Shown one piece after another: positions 36,121 to 44,712 of a stretch of 64,000 bases of DNA. The translations under genes were made by a program, and so were the position numbers. Numbering within the stretch: position 1 is the first letter of the stretch; each line of letters begins with the position of its first letter. This DNA comes from Hymenobacter glacialis. Its GTDB lineage: Bacteria > Bacteroidota > Bacteroidia > Cytophagales > Hymenobacteraceae. The notes under the pieces are model-generated. The model was not told where the DNA came from. It did not search any database and worked only from the letters and a program-made list of their open reading frames with translations. The stretch covers positions 96,517-160,516 of the forward strand of contig NZ_MDZC01000133.1 of the NCBI RefSeq assembly GCF_001816165.1, written 5' to 3'.

Positions 36121-36144
36121 AATCGCCCCGGCAAAGGGGCGATT
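36121..36144 (-). terminator. Hairpin between gdh and the LOG gene
   Basis: A perfect 9-base stem (AATCGCCCC with GGGGCGATT) with T-rich DNA on the minus-strand side. It lies downstream of the glutamate dehydrogenase and just upstream of the LOG ATG, so it may act as terminator or leader structure. Confidence 0.7.
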
Positions 36145-36302
36145 AAAAGCAGGGCGTCAAAGATATCAAATTGTAGCGACAATACCGCGCCGTGTGTAGA
36201 TAGGGCAGTGCCGGGCGACAGCGCCAGCCCAGGCACCGCCGTGCCGGCGTACTCACTGTCGGAAATGATGTGATAATGAAGTTGAAGTCAAATACTTGTG
36301 GA

Positions 36303-37532
36303 TTACACCAATTGCCGAAGCGCCATCTCAAACGAGCGTTGGGCGATGCCTGTGCCCAGCGCATTTTCCTGGTGCGTGCGCTCCAATGCCGCCCCAATGA
36401 TGCGGGAGGTGTCCGCGAAAATGGCCTGGTCGGTGATTTCGGCCCCCGTTTCCATAAGGTAGGCAAATACCCGGGCCATGCCGCAGTTGGCAATGAAGTC
36501 GGGTACGACGGCCGTGCGCTCGTCGGCAAATACACCGGTGGGGCCGAAGAATATTTCGGGGTCGGCAAAGGGCACATTGGCGCCGCAGCTTATCACCTTC
36601 AGGCCGCCGGCCAGCAGTTGCTCCACCTGCTCGCGGGCCACCAGGCGCGAGGATGCGGCCGGGATAAAGATATCGGCGCCCATGGACCACACCCGCGCGT
36701 TCACTTCTTCGAATGAAAGCAGGCTGTCGGCCGTCAGGGCGTTGCCCTGGCGGGCCAGCAGCAGCGCCCTGATTTCCTCCAGGCCGAAGCCTTCGGTGCT
36801 CAGCAGCCCCCCGGCCCGGTCGATGATGCCCACAATGCGCACGCCCTGCCCGGCCAGGTAATAAGCTGCCGACGCGCCCACATTGCCCCAGCCCTGAATA
36901 ATGGCGCGCTGCCCGCGCAGGTCGGTCTGGGGCCAGAGGCGGTAATAGTGCCGCACAGCCTCGGCCACGCCGTAGCCGGTAATGAGGTCGGCCACGGTGT
37001 ACTTGCGGGCCAGGTTGGGGGAAAAGGTAGCGTCTTCCACCACCTTCACCACGCCTTGCCGGAGCTGGCCCAGTTTCTGAATCTTCTGGGGCTCGGTGGC
37101 GTGGTAGTGGCCCGTAACCACGCCTTCCTGCGGGTGCCACAGGCCGTATTCCTCCGTAATGGGGATAACCTCGTGTATCTCGTCCACGTTGAGGTCACCA
37201 CCGGTGCCGTAGTAGTTTTTCAGCAATGGGAACACCGCGCGGTACCACCGCTCCAACACCCCGCGCTTGCGCGGGTCCTGCGGGTCGAAATTGATACCGG
37301 ACTTGGCTCCCCCAATGGCCGGGCCTGACACCGTGAACTTAACCTCCATGGTCTTGGCCAGGCTCTCTACCTCGCGCTTGTCAAGGCCTTTGCGCATGCG
37401 GGTGCCACCACCAGCCGCGCCGCCACGTAAAGAGTTGATTACCACCCACCCTTCGGCTTCGGTTTCTGAGTCTTTCCACTCAAATACGATTTCGGGACGT
37501 TTGTTTTCAAACTTGGTAAGAAGGTTAAGCAT
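36303..37532 (-). CDS. Glu/Leu/Phe/Val dehydrogenase family, probable glutamate dehydrogenase
   Basis: The 409-residue enzyme shows an N-terminal substrate domain (GGAAGGGTRMRKGL, FTVSGPAIGGAKSGI with the catalytic Lys) and an NAD(P) domain with QGWGNVGASAAYYL. It is longer than leucine dehydrogenases (about 365) and fits glutamate dehydrogenase-like enzymes of Bacteroidota, which interconvert glutamate and 2-oxoglutarate or act on related amino acids. The exact substrate cannot be fixed. The start is the ATG at 37532, preceded by a TACCTTTG box at 37575-37582. It is the second such dehydrogenase in the window (see 43474-44564). Confidence 0.88.
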   Translation of the reverse strand: MLNLLTKFENKRPEIVFEWKDSETEAEGWVVINSLRGGAAGGGTRMRKGLDKREVESLAKTMEVKFTVSGPAIGGAKSGINFDPQDPRKRGVLERWYRAVFPLLKNYYGTGGDLNVDEIHEVIPITEEYGLWHPQEGVVTGHYHATEPQKIQKLGQLRQGVVKVVEDATFSPNLARKYTVADLITGYGVAEAVRHYYRLWPQTDLRGQRAIIQGWGNVGASAAYYLAGQGVRIVGIIDRAGGLLSTEGFGLEEIRALLLARQGNALTADSLLSFEEVNARVWSMGADIFIPAASSRLVAREQVEQLLAGGLKVISCGANVPFADPEIFFGPTGVFADERTAVVPDFIANCGMARVFAYLMETGAEITDQAIFADTSRIIGAALERTHQENALGTGIAQRSFEMALRQLV

Positions 37533-37574
37533 TGGGTAATACAGGAAAATATTTACGCGTAAAGTGCGGCAACG

Positions 37575-37582
37575 CAAAGGTA
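37575..37582 (-). promoter_or_regulatory. -7 promoter box TACCTTTG for the glutamate dehydrogenase gene
   Basis: An exact TAnnTTTG box on the minus strand, 42 bases upstream of the ATG at 37532. Confidence 0.6.
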
Positions 37583-37589
37583 GCAGGTA

Positions 37590-37818
37590 ACCCAGCAGTA
37601 GGTGAATGCAGCAATTGAACACTAGCAATAAGTATCAGGGATGTATATCTAGGTATTATAAAATAGTTAACTTCTTTATCGTATTTTGCAGCACTGTAAG
37701 GAACTACCTAAGCAGTAATGATGTATTGCAGTTATTATACGCTTCTATTGTCTACCTTCTATTCTATTTTTTCTGCCAACAGTACAAATAATCTCCCCTC
37801 TTCTTTTTTCATTATCCC
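37590..37818. other. AT-rich intergenic region upstream of the ArsR gene
   Basis: This gap is markedly AT-rich (for example TAGGTATTATAAAATAG near 37650) in an otherwise GC-rich window. A 61-codon frame at 37606-37791 has no family resemblance. I see no long inverted repeat or exact promoter box on the plus strand; the region likely holds the ArsR regulatory sequences. Confidence 0.5.
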
Positions 37819-38139
37819 ATGAAACCATTGCATTCGCGTGTAGAAGCGCATCAGTTGGACCGTGCCGCGGCTATGCTCAAGGTTCTTTCTCACCCAAAAC
37901 GGTTGGCTATCGTTGATTTGCTAGGCAAAGCCAAAGGCAAAGACAGCCAAATGTCCGTTACCGATATCTACCAAGCCCTCGACCTGCCCCAGGCCATTGC
38001 CTCGCAGCATCTCATCACCCTCAAAGATCGGGGCGTGCTGAAATCCAGTAAGATTGGTACCAAGATTTACTACTCGCTGGCTGTGCCCCAGCTGCTCAAG
38101 GTGATTGATACCCTGGAGGACTATTCCGGCCGCTTGTAA
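37819..38139 (+). CDS. ArsR/SmtB-family winged-helix transcriptional regulator
   Basis: The 106-residue protein is a winged-helix repressor: AAAMLKVLSHPKRLAIVDLL opens the domain, the recognition helix region is QALDLPQAIASQHLITLKDRG and the wing is KIGTKIYYSL. There is no ELCVCDL metal-binding motif and no cysteine pair, so metal sensing through the usual alpha-3 site is unlikely. The target is unknown; the AT-rich DNA upstream may contain its own operator. It is isolated, with a bidirectional terminator to coaE after it. Confidence 0.9.
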   Translation: MKPLHSRVEAHQLDRAAAMLKVLSHPKRLAIVDLLGKAKGKDSQMSVTDIYQALDLPQAIASQHLITLKDRGVLKSSKIGTKIYYSLAVPQLLKVIDTLEDYSGRL

Positions 38140-38178
38140 GTTGCTATAAAGCGGACGGTTCGCAGAACCGCTCCAACG

Positions 38179-38210
38179 AAAAGGGCTGTTTCGAGAGAAG
38201 CAGCCCTTTT
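38179..38210. terminator. Bidirectional terminator between arsR-like gene and coaE
   Basis: A 10-base perfect stem (AAAAGGGCTG with CAGCCCTTTT) with A/T ends on both sides between convergent genes. Confidence 0.85.
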
Positions 38211-38816
38211 CTATGCCCTTGGTGCTGCGCTGAACAGCGCGTGCAACGCCAGCACCTGCGGCAGCAGCGGCTGCACGTCGTCGTTGGTTAGCACGTGGTG
38301 GGCACGCTGCAACTTTTCATCTTCGCTAAGCTGCTTGCCCATGATGGCCTGAATATCGGCAACGGAGCGGTGGGGGTCGCGCCGAAGCACGCGGGCCTGG
38401 CGCACCGGCAGCGGCGCAAACACGGTAATAATCTGGTCGAGCTGCTTATAGGAGCCGGCTTCGAAGAGCAGGGCTGCCTCCTTGAGCACGTAAGCATGGC
38501 CGGCTTGCTCCTGGAACCCCGCCCAACGCTCAAAATCGGTGCGCACGTGCGGATGCACCAGCGCATTGAGCCGGGCCAGCAAAGGCGGGTTGTTGAATAC
38601 GGTGCCGGCCAGCAGCGGGCGGTTGAGGTGCCCCGTAGCGGTGTAGGTAGCTGGCCCGAAAGCTGCCGTGAGCTGCTGGCGCAGCTCTTCGTCGTTTTCC
38701 ATTAGCCAGCGGGCGCGGGAGTCCGCGTCGTAGGTGGGCACGCCCATGGCTTGAAACAAACGGCTGGCAATGCTTTTGCCAGAGCCAATTCCGCCGGTGA
38801 TGCCGATGCGCAGCAT
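38211..38816 (-). CDS. coaE: Dephospho-CoA kinase
   Basis: The 201-residue kinase carries out the last step of coenzyme A synthesis. The P-loop is GGIGSGKS at residues 8-15 and DADSRARWLM and ALVHPHVR are conserved CoA-domain segments. I chose the ATG at 38816 (MLRIGITGG); an ATG at 38825 adds three residues and would overlap the ybbR-like stop. It is the last gene of the nusB-to-coaE run, an arrangement typical of Bacteroidota. Confidence 0.94.
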   Translation of the reverse strand: MLRIGITGGIGSGKSIASRLFQAMGVPTYDADSRARWLMENDEELRQQLTAAFGPATYTATGHLNRPLLAGTVFNNPPLLARLNALVHPHVRTDFERWAGFQEQAGHAYVLKEAALLFEAGSYKQLDQIITVFAPLPVRQARVLRRDPHRSVADIQAIMGKQLSEDEKLQRAHHVLTNDDVQPLLPQVLALHALFSAAPRA

Positions 38817-38824
38817 GAGATGCA

Positions 38825-39559
38825 CTAATGAGTATAAGAAGAAACCCGGCGTTGGCCTGGCCTTGGGGCAGCAGCCCGCCGCTTTTGTGTGAGGCTCACC
38901 TTTTGCACCGACGCCCGCACCCGGGCCGGCAGCTGCAAGGTCACGTCGGTTTCGTCGTCGGAGTCTGGGGCGGGCATTTCCGAAGCCGGAATGGGAAACG
39001 GGTCGGGCAGGTTGTTGATGACGCTGGCAGGCCCCCGGAACGTGACGTAGCGCGGCGTGAAACGTGCCGAGTAGTACCGCGCTGAATCGCGCGGCAGGGC
39101 CAGGCTAAGCTGGCGCGTGGCGTAGCGGTCAAACGTAAGGCGCAGCGTATCGCCCGCCCATTCGCTCACCTGCATGCCCTCCAGGGCGGTTTCAAGGCCG
39201 CGGCGCCAGGCATCGGGGGGGAGGTAGCGGGTGCCGGGCAGGGGCACGGGCCGCAACACGGCAGGCTGCGTGCCCCAGCCCATGTTGGCCCGCAGTAGCC
39301 GCCAGCCCTGGCCCGTAACGGTCACGGGCAGGGCTTCGGGCAGCGGCCGCAGCGGCACGTAGTGCACCGAGTCGTACTGCCACGCAATGGGGTAAGTCAG
39401 GCGGGTAGTGTAGTTCTTGCTTAGGGCATTCATTTGCCAAAACAAGCCCGCCGCGAGCAGGCACGCCGTCACGGCCCGGTAGAAGCTGGGTTCCTGGCCC
39501 GCGAAGGGGCGCACAAACCAGCTTACTAGCCGAGTAGCCCGATTCAGCGGCCCGTCCAT
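38825..39559 (-). CDS. YbbR/CdaR-like domain protein
   Basis: The 244-residue protein has one N-terminal membrane helix (FYRAVTACLLAAGLFWQMNAL) and two beta-rich YbbR-like repeats exposed outside the membrane, with segments LPVTVTGQGWRLLRANMG and YVTFRGPASVINNLPDPFP. In Firmicutes CdaR controls the cyclic di-AMP synthase CdaA; the role in Bacteroidota is not established. The start lies 3 bases after the yajC stop and its end overlaps the coaE start region, so all three are translationally close. Confidence 0.8.
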   Translation of the reverse strand: MDGPLNRATRLVSWFVRPFAGQEPSFYRAVTACLLAAGLFWQMNALSKNYTTRLTYPIAWQYDSVHYVPLRPLPEALPVTVTGQGWRLLRANMGWGTQPAVLRPVPLPGTRYLPPDAWRRGLETALEGMQVSEWAGDTLRLTFDRYATRQLSLALPRDSARYYSARFTPRYVTFRGPASVINNLPDPFPIPASEMPAPDSDDETDVTLQLPARVRASVQKVSLTQKRRAAAPRPGQRRVSSYTH

Positions 39560-39562
39560 GGC

Positions 39563-39892
39563 TTAGGTAGTGGCTACAACGTCGGTGCCCGCGTCCTTCT
39601 TGGTGCCCACTTCGCGGGCAATGGCCGAGCGGTCGAAGCGCAGCTTGGTGCCACGGTCTACCTCCACCACTACGGTCTCGTCGGTGAGGTCAACCACCAG
39701 GCCGTGTAGGCCGCCGATGGTGACGATGCGCGAGCCTTTGGCCAGCGACTGCCGGAAAGACTTCGCATCCGAAGCCCGCTTCTGCTGGGGCCGAATCATG
39801 AAAAAATACACCACCAGGCCAATGGCTACCGGGAAAAGGAGCTGGGTGTAGTCCATTCCGCCGGTAGCTTGCAGGAGTAAGGTCAAAAACAT
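39563..39892 (-). CDS. yajC: Preprotein translocase subunit YajC
   Basis: A 109-residue single-span protein: helix FPVAIGLVVYFFMIRPQQKR followed by the YajC core (SLAKGSRIVTIGGLHGLVVDL and DETVVVEVDRGTKLRF). YajC associates with SecDF in protein export at the inner membrane. It lies between the DUF1573 and ybbR-like genes in the operon, as in many Bacteroidota. Confidence 0.93.
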   Translation of the reverse strand: MFLTLLLQATGGMDYTQLLFPVAIGLVVYFFMIRPQQKRASDAKSFRQSLAKGSRIVTIGGLHGLVVDLTDETVVVEVDRGTKLRFDRSAIAREVGTKKDAGTDVVATT

Positions 39893-39915
39893 GGCGTTTG
39901 GGTAAAGGGCTGAGA

Positions 39916-40437
39916 TTAAAAAGTGCTGGCCGCGCTATTGGCAGGGTCCGTCAGGATGTTGCCCTTGATGAGGATGGTGGTGATGTTGGGCTGCGTGTTG
40001 GCCCGTACGGCCACCTGCTTGCTCACAATGCCCTGCTTGCCACGGCTGTCGAATTGCACCTCCATGGTGCCTTGGGCACCAGGGGCCACGGGCTCCTTGG
40101 TCCAGCTGGGCGTGGTGCAGCCGCACGAAGAGGTAGCGTCCTCAATCAGCAGCGGCGACTTGCCGGTGTTGGTGAAGGTGAAGGTGTGCCGCACCGAGCT
40201 GTTGGGCTTGATGTCGCCAAAGTCGAATTCAGACTCCGCGAATTTCATCACGGGGGCGTTCGGGTTGGGCGCTTCGTTTTCGCTCACCACGTTGGGGTTG
40301 TCAATGGCCGGGTTGGCCGTGGCGTCAGACGCCGCATTGGCGGCCGCGTTCATGCCTTCGGCACCTACCTCAACGGTTTTGTCGTTGTTGCAAGCCGAAA
40401 GAAGGAGGGAGGCAGCCAGAATAATTTGGTATTTCAT
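39916..40437 (-). CDS. DUF1573 domain lipoprotein
   Basis: From the ATG at 40437 the 173-residue protein has a lipoprotein signal (LLLSAC, Cys16) and a Ser/Ala/Asn-rich linker, then a DUF1573 Ig-like beta-sandwich with FDFGDIKPNSSVRHTFTFTN and SSCGCTTPSW. Such domains are found in periplasmic proteins of Bacteroidota. Function unknown. It is 24 bases upstream of yajC. Confidence 0.9.
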   Translation of the reverse strand: MKYQIILAASLLLSACNNDKTVEVGAEGMNAAANAASDATANPAIDNPNVVSENEAPNPNAPVMKFAESEFDFGDIKPNSSVRHTFTFTNTGKSPLLIEDATSSCGCTTPSWTKEPVAPGAQGTMEVQFDSRGKQGIVSKQVAVRANTQPNITTILIKGNILTDPANSAASTF

Positions 40438-40577
40438 ACGAGTAAAACGCGACCGGGCACGTCCTGGTGAAGGCACAAAAAAAGGGAGATATATTCAGTA
40501 ACAGCTGGTTGGGAAGGAGAGTGCCCGTGGCCCTGCCCAAGCGAAGCAGCAACCACGGGCAACCTACGAGCAAGCTA

Positions 40578-41576
40578 CTAGAGCTTGGCAATGATGCTTT
40601 GGGCAAACTGGCTGGTGCTGGCTTTGCCGCCCAGGTCGCCGGTGCACTCTTCCTGATGCAGCAGGGTAGCTTCCAGCGCTTTCTCAATCTGGTCGGCCTT
40701 GGCGTGCTCGCCCAAAAAGTGCAGCATCATCAGGGCCGAGCGCAGCAGGGCGGTGGGGTTGGCTTTGCCTTGGCCAGCAATGTCGGGGGCCGAGCCGTGC
40801 ACGGCTTCAAACACGGCCATGTCGTCGCCGATGTTGGCACCGGCCACCACGCCCAGGCCGCCCACCAAGCCGGCGCAGAGGTCGGAAAGGATGTCGCCAA
40901 ACAGGTTGGTCGTCACTACCACGTCGAATTGCTCGGGCTTGTCCACGAGCTGCATGCACATGTTGTCGATGATTTTGTCTTCGAACACAATCTGCGGAAA
41001 CTCGGTAGCGGCTTCTTTGCAGGCATTGAGCATCAGCGTGCCGGCCATTTTAATGATGTTGGCTTTGTGCGCCAGGGTCACCTTCTTGCGGCCGTGCTTG
41101 GCGGCATACGCGAAGGCGGCGCGGCAGATTTTGCGCGAGCCCTCCACCGTGATGCGGTTGAAGGAGTCGGCAATGCCCAGCCGCTCGTCCCACACCTCCA
41201 AGCCCGAGTACAGGCCCTCGGTGTTCTCGCGGAACAGCACCAGGTCGATGCCTTCGTAGCGGGTTTTGATGCCGGCCGTGGTCTTGCTGGGGCGCACGTT
41301 CTGGTAGAGGTCGTACTTCTGGCGCAGCGTCACGTTGATGCTGCGGAAGCCTTTGCCCACCGGAGTAGTAATTGGGCCCTTCAGCGCTACCTTATTCTTT
41401 TCCAGGGATTTGAGCAGCGAGTTGGGAATCAATTCACCCGACTGGTCAAAGGTGGTTTGGCCGGCGTTCTGTTCTTCCCACTCAATGGGCACCTGCGCCG
41501 CCGCAAAAATGTCGGTTACCGCCTTGGTGATTTCGGGGCCAATGCCGTCGCCGGGAATAAGGGTTACTAAGTGCAT
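40578..41576 (-). CDS. NAD-dependent isocitrate/isopropylmalate dehydrogenase family protein
   Basis: The 332-residue enzyme begins HLVTLIPGDGIGPEI, has NVRPSKT and the signature FGDILSDLCAGLVGGLG. Size and sequence fit NAD-type isocitrate dehydrogenase (icd-like), which oxidises isocitrate to 2-oxoglutarate; isopropylmalate dehydrogenase (leuB) is a close alternative, but no leucine biosynthesis genes are near. The ATG at 41576 gives the normal N-terminus. It interrupts the usual nusB-DUF1573 adjacency. Confidence 0.9.
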   Translation of the reverse strand: MHLVTLIPGDGIGPEITKAVTDIFAAAQVPIEWEEQNAGQTTFDQSGELIPNSLLKSLEKNKVALKGPITTPVGKGFRSINVTLRQKYDLYQNVRPSKTTAGIKTRYEGIDLVLFRENTEGLYSGLEVWDERLGIADSFNRITVEGSRKICRAAFAYAAKHGRKKVTLAHKANIIKMAGTLMLNACKEAATEFPQIVFEDKIIDNMCMQLVDKPEQFDVVVTTNLFGDILSDLCAGLVGGLGVVAGANIGDDMAVFEAVHGSAPDIAGQGKANPTALLRSALMMLHFLGEHAKADQIEKALEATLLHQEECTGDLGGKASTSQFAQSIIAKL

Positions 41577-41694
41577 CTTGTTGTTCAATAGGTGAATGGG
41601 TAGCTGAGTGCATGCGTGGATGACCAAGATGCCTGGAGCCAGAATTGGCCTAAGCACTCCTGACTTTACGCCTGCACCCAGGCGCCCATTGGAA

Positions 41695-42006
41695 TTAAAT
41701 CCCCTTGCGGGAATTGATTTGGTTGATAAGCTGGTCGACGTCGCCCAGCAGCTGCTCGGCTTTGGACTTGGCGTCGGAAATCACGCGCTGGCCTTCGCTT
41801 TTGGCCGAAGACTGGCCGCTGGCTTCGCGGCTGGTCACCAGGCTGTCGGTGAGGTCGGCCAGTACGGAACGGTACCTTTCCAGCTGGTAGCTGAGCCAGG
41901 AGCGGGTTTCGGTGCCGGGTTCGGGGGCATAAAGCAAGCCAAGGGCTGCGCCGGTGAGGGCGCCGCCCGCGAAGCATAAGATGCCGGTGGTGGTTTTGCT
42001 GGCCAT
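41695..42006 (-). CDS. YtxH domain-containing protein
   Basis: The 103-residue protein has an N-terminal glycine-rich hydrophobic segment (ILCFAGGALTGAALGLLYAPEPGTETR), which is the YtxH signature, and a helical, charged remainder. YtxH proteins are stress-related in Bacillus; the role here is unknown. The ATG at 42006 is used; upstream in-frame codons lack family support. Located 121 bases downstream of nusB. Confidence 0.85.
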   Translation of the reverse strand: MASKTTTGILCFAGGALTGAALGLLYAPEPGTETRSWLSYQLERYRSVLADLTDSLVTSREASGQSSAKSEGQRVISDAKSKAEQLLGDVDQLINQINSRKGI

Positions 42007-42127
42007 GGTCGTCGGAATGAGAAAGTGGGAATAAGGGTCGGAGGGTTCAACGGCGGGCAGGCCGGTGAAGTTATATAGAACATGCTTCGGCTGGCGCAAC
42101 GCCGGCGCAAGCTAAAGCATACGCTAC

Positions 42128-43324
42128 TTACTGGTTGTCCAGCAGGCCGCGGCCCGATTTGCGAATGTCGCCACTGGCCGCCAAATCCGTGGCCAGCTTG
42201 TCCAGAATGCCGTTCACAAACTGCTTGCTCTTGGGCGTGCTGTACAGCTTGCTGATTTCAATGTATTCATTGATAGTGACTTTCACGGGAATGCCGCGGA
42301 ACAGCTGCATCTCAGTAAGGGCCATTTTCAGGATAATCTTGTCGAGCAGGGCCACGCGCTCCACGTCCCAGTTCTGGGCCGAGCCGGCGATGAGCTTCTC
42401 CATCTTGTCGTCCTCGATGAGCGTCTGCTTGTAGAGCGTTTCGGCAAATTCGCGGTCGTCGGCCCAGTTGGCCGAGAGGTTCATGAGCTCCTGCTTTTCA
42501 TCGGCACCGAAGGGCAGCATTTTCAGCGTCTTCAGCACCAGGTTGCGCACAATGGGCCGGTTTTCTTCCCAGTTCAGGTCATCGGCTTCCAGCTGGCGCG
42601 GCAGTGCCTCGCCCTTGAAAACGTAGTCTTTGTAGAAAAGGCGCAGAATTTCCAAGTCCGCATCGTAGTCCATGGCGGCTTCGTCGGTGGGCTTGCCGGC
42701 CAGGTACTCGCGTAGCGGCCCGTCGGCTTTCATTTCCTGCCAGGCCGCGCGGAGGGCTTCAATTTCCACTGCGCCTTCCCAGGCCAGCTTGCGCCGGATG
42801 GTCAGGGCCTGGAGCTGCTCGTTGGCCATAAGCTTGGCAATGGCCTTGCTCTGGTGCAGGCGGGTGGCGTCCAGGGCGTGTTCGCTGGGGCCCAGGCGGC
42901 GGCGCTCCTCGCGGCTCTGCTCTTCCTCAATCACGCCGAGCAGCGCGGCGGGCAGGTTGAGCAGGTGCAGGTACTGGTCGTGAATGCTCTCGGCGCCCAC
43001 CAGCAGCTGGCCGCCGTAGAACTCGCCGTCCTTCTTTACCTGGTTTTGAAACGAGGTAATGGCATCGGCCACGGCGTTGTCCACGGCTTTGTCGTCCGTT
43101 TTTTCGGGCTGCTCGCCGGTCTTGTACCATGCGCGCAACTGGGCTTCACCCATCTTGCGCTGGCCCTCCAGTTGGCGGCGGTCGGGTGCTTCTTTGGCCG
43201 TGAGGTCGGGCTCAAAAGCAGCCGCAATGCGGTCCTGTGCCAGCAGCAAATCGGCCCCCACCGCCTGGTGGTAGGAGTAAAGCGACTGCATGACTTTGAT
43301 ACGGAGAAGGCGGCGGTTGAGCAT
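42128..43324 (-). CDS. nusB: Transcription antitermination protein NusB, long Bacteroidota form
   Basis: The 398-residue protein ends in a NusB domain (about residues 290-390: VERVALLDKIILKMALTEM, IPVKVTINEYIEISKLYSTP, FVNGILDKLA), which binds boxA RNA with NusE. The N-terminal two thirds is a helical extension starting MLNRRLLRIKVMQSLYSY, which itself resembles a NusB N-terminal helix. The length, nearly three times that of E. coli NusB, is normal in Bacteroidota. It heads the run toward coaE and follows a hairpin repeat. Confidence 0.93.
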   Translation of the reverse strand: MLNRRLLRIKVMQSLYSYHQAVGADLLLAQDRIAAAFEPDLTAKEAPDRRQLEGQRKMGEAQLRAWYKTGEQPEKTDDKAVDNAVADAITSFQNQVKKDGEFYGGQLLVGAESIHDQYLHLLNLPAALLGVIEEEQSREERRRLGPSEHALDATRLHQSKAIAKLMANEQLQALTIRRKLAWEGAVEIEALRAAWQEMKADGPLREYLAGKPTDEAAMDYDADLEILRLFYKDYVFKGEALPRQLEADDLNWEENRPIVRNLVLKTLKMLPFGADEKQELMNLSANWADDREFAETLYKQTLIEDDKMEKLIAGSAQNWDVERVALLDKIILKMALTEMQLFRGIPVKVTINEYIEISKLYSTPKSKQFVNGILDKLATDLAASGDIRKSGRGLLDNQ

Positions 43325-43362
43325 ATTTATCTGGTAATCAGGATTGGGTATTCAGTAGTCGG

Positions 43363-43474
43363 AAAAAGAACGTCATGCTGAGCTTGCCGAAGCATCTCTA
43401 CCGCACAACTAAGCAGTTACTACTGCAACGAAGCAGTAGAGATGCTTCGGCAAGCTCAGCATGACGTTCTTTTT
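43363..43474. repeat. Interspersed hairpin repeat, copy 3 (perfect 39-base arms)
   Basis: Arms 43363-43401 and 43436-43474 are exact complements over 39 bases (AAAAAGAACGTCATGCTGAG at the left end). The centre contains a second stem built on GCAGTTACTACTGC. It belongs to the family at 14830, 20154, 55618 and 59449, overlaps the leucine dehydrogenase stop by one base, and with its T/A ends can serve as terminator. Confidence 0.92.
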
Positions 43475-44564
43475 TAATAAGTCGACTTCACTTTGCCCAC
43501 GCTGGCGATGCGCTCCTTGGCCTGCTTGATGGCAGCAGCCTGGGGGTGCGAGCCGTCAGCTTCGGCTTTGGCCAGCACCTGGAGGGTGAAATCGTAGATT
43601 TTTTCGGTTTGGGTGAGGGCGCCCTGGCGGCTGGTGCCCACTACTTCGGAGTACACGTTGATGAGGCCGCCGGCGTTGATGAGGAAGTCGGGGGCGTACA
43701 CAATGCCGCGGCGCACCAGCTCGGGGCCGTGCTGGTTTTCCACTTCCAGCTGGTTGTTGGCGCAGCCGGCCACTACTTGGCACTTCAGACGCGAGATGGT
43801 GTCGTCGTTGAGGGTGGCACCCAGGGCGCAAGGCGAGTAGATGTCCATCTGCTGGTCATAAATCTCGTCGAGGCCCACGGCGGTGGCGCCAAAGCGGGCC
43901 GCGGCCTCGTGGGCCCGGTCTTCGTAGTAATCGGTCACAATGAGCTTGGCGCCCTCTTTCTGCAGGTGTTCGAGCAGGTAGGTGCCCACATGGCCCACGC
44001 CCTGCACGCCAATGGTCTTGCCGGTCAGGCTCTCGGAGCCGAACGCCTTTTTGGCGGCGGCCTTCATGCCCATGTAGGTGCCGTAAGCCGTCACCGGCGA
44101 GGGGTCGCCGCTGCCGCCCATGCTCTCGGGCAGGCCTGCCACGTGCTTGGTTTCCATGCGGATGTACTCCATGTCCTTGGTGGTCATGTTCACGTCCTCG
44201 GCCGTGATGTACTTGCCGTTCAGGTTCTTCACAAAGCGGCCGAACTTGCGCAGCAGCGCTTCGGTCTTCAGCGTTTTCGCATCGCCAATGATGACGGCCT
44301 TGCCGCCGCCCAGGTTCAGGCCCGAAATAGCTGCCTTGTAGGTCATGCCGCGCGAGAGGCGCAGCACGTCGTTTAGGGCTTCCATGTCGGAGGCGTAGTG
44401 CCACATGCGGGTGCGCCCAGGGCGGGGCCCAGCACGGTGTTGTGGATGCCGATGATGGCCTTCAGGCCCGTCTCGTGGTCGTGGCAAAACACGACTTGCT
44501 CGTGCTGGTGCTCGGCAATCTGGCCAAAAATGGCCTCAGGAGCCATAAGTTGAGTTTCAATCAT
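43474..44564 (-). CDS. Leucine dehydrogenase (Glu/Leu/Phe/Val family), with an apparent frameshift
   Basis: The N-terminal frame starts at the ATG at 44564 and reads EQVVFCHDHETGLKAIIG, then HNTVLGPALG; there the frame breaks at about 44413-44416. The rest of the enzyme continues one base out of phase with TRMWHYASDMEALNDVLRLS and GMTYKAAISGLNLGGGKAV (with the catalytic Lys), plus the NAD fold VQGVGHVGTYLLEHL. One added G (GGCGCACC to GGCGGCACC) would give the standard PALGGTRMWHY and a protein of about 363 residues, typical of leucine dehydrogenase, which deaminates branched-chain amino acids. Sequencing error or true loss cannot be distinguished here. Confidence 0.88.
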
Positions 44565-44712
44565 GTGGGAAGGATTGAGCGTGGTGGGAATTTAGGTTGG
44601 GAAGAGTGTGGTGTAACTTCGTTAAATGGTACCGCAAGCGAAAGCTTCTGGTATCATTCAGGCCGCAAAAGTACCCCATTTTTCCCACATCGGCCCCTTT
44701 TCCACCCAGCCT

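Noticed and set aside
37606..37791. A 61-codon ORF in the AT-rich gap
   Set aside because: It has no start context, no family similarity and odd composition typical of AT-rich noncoding DNA.
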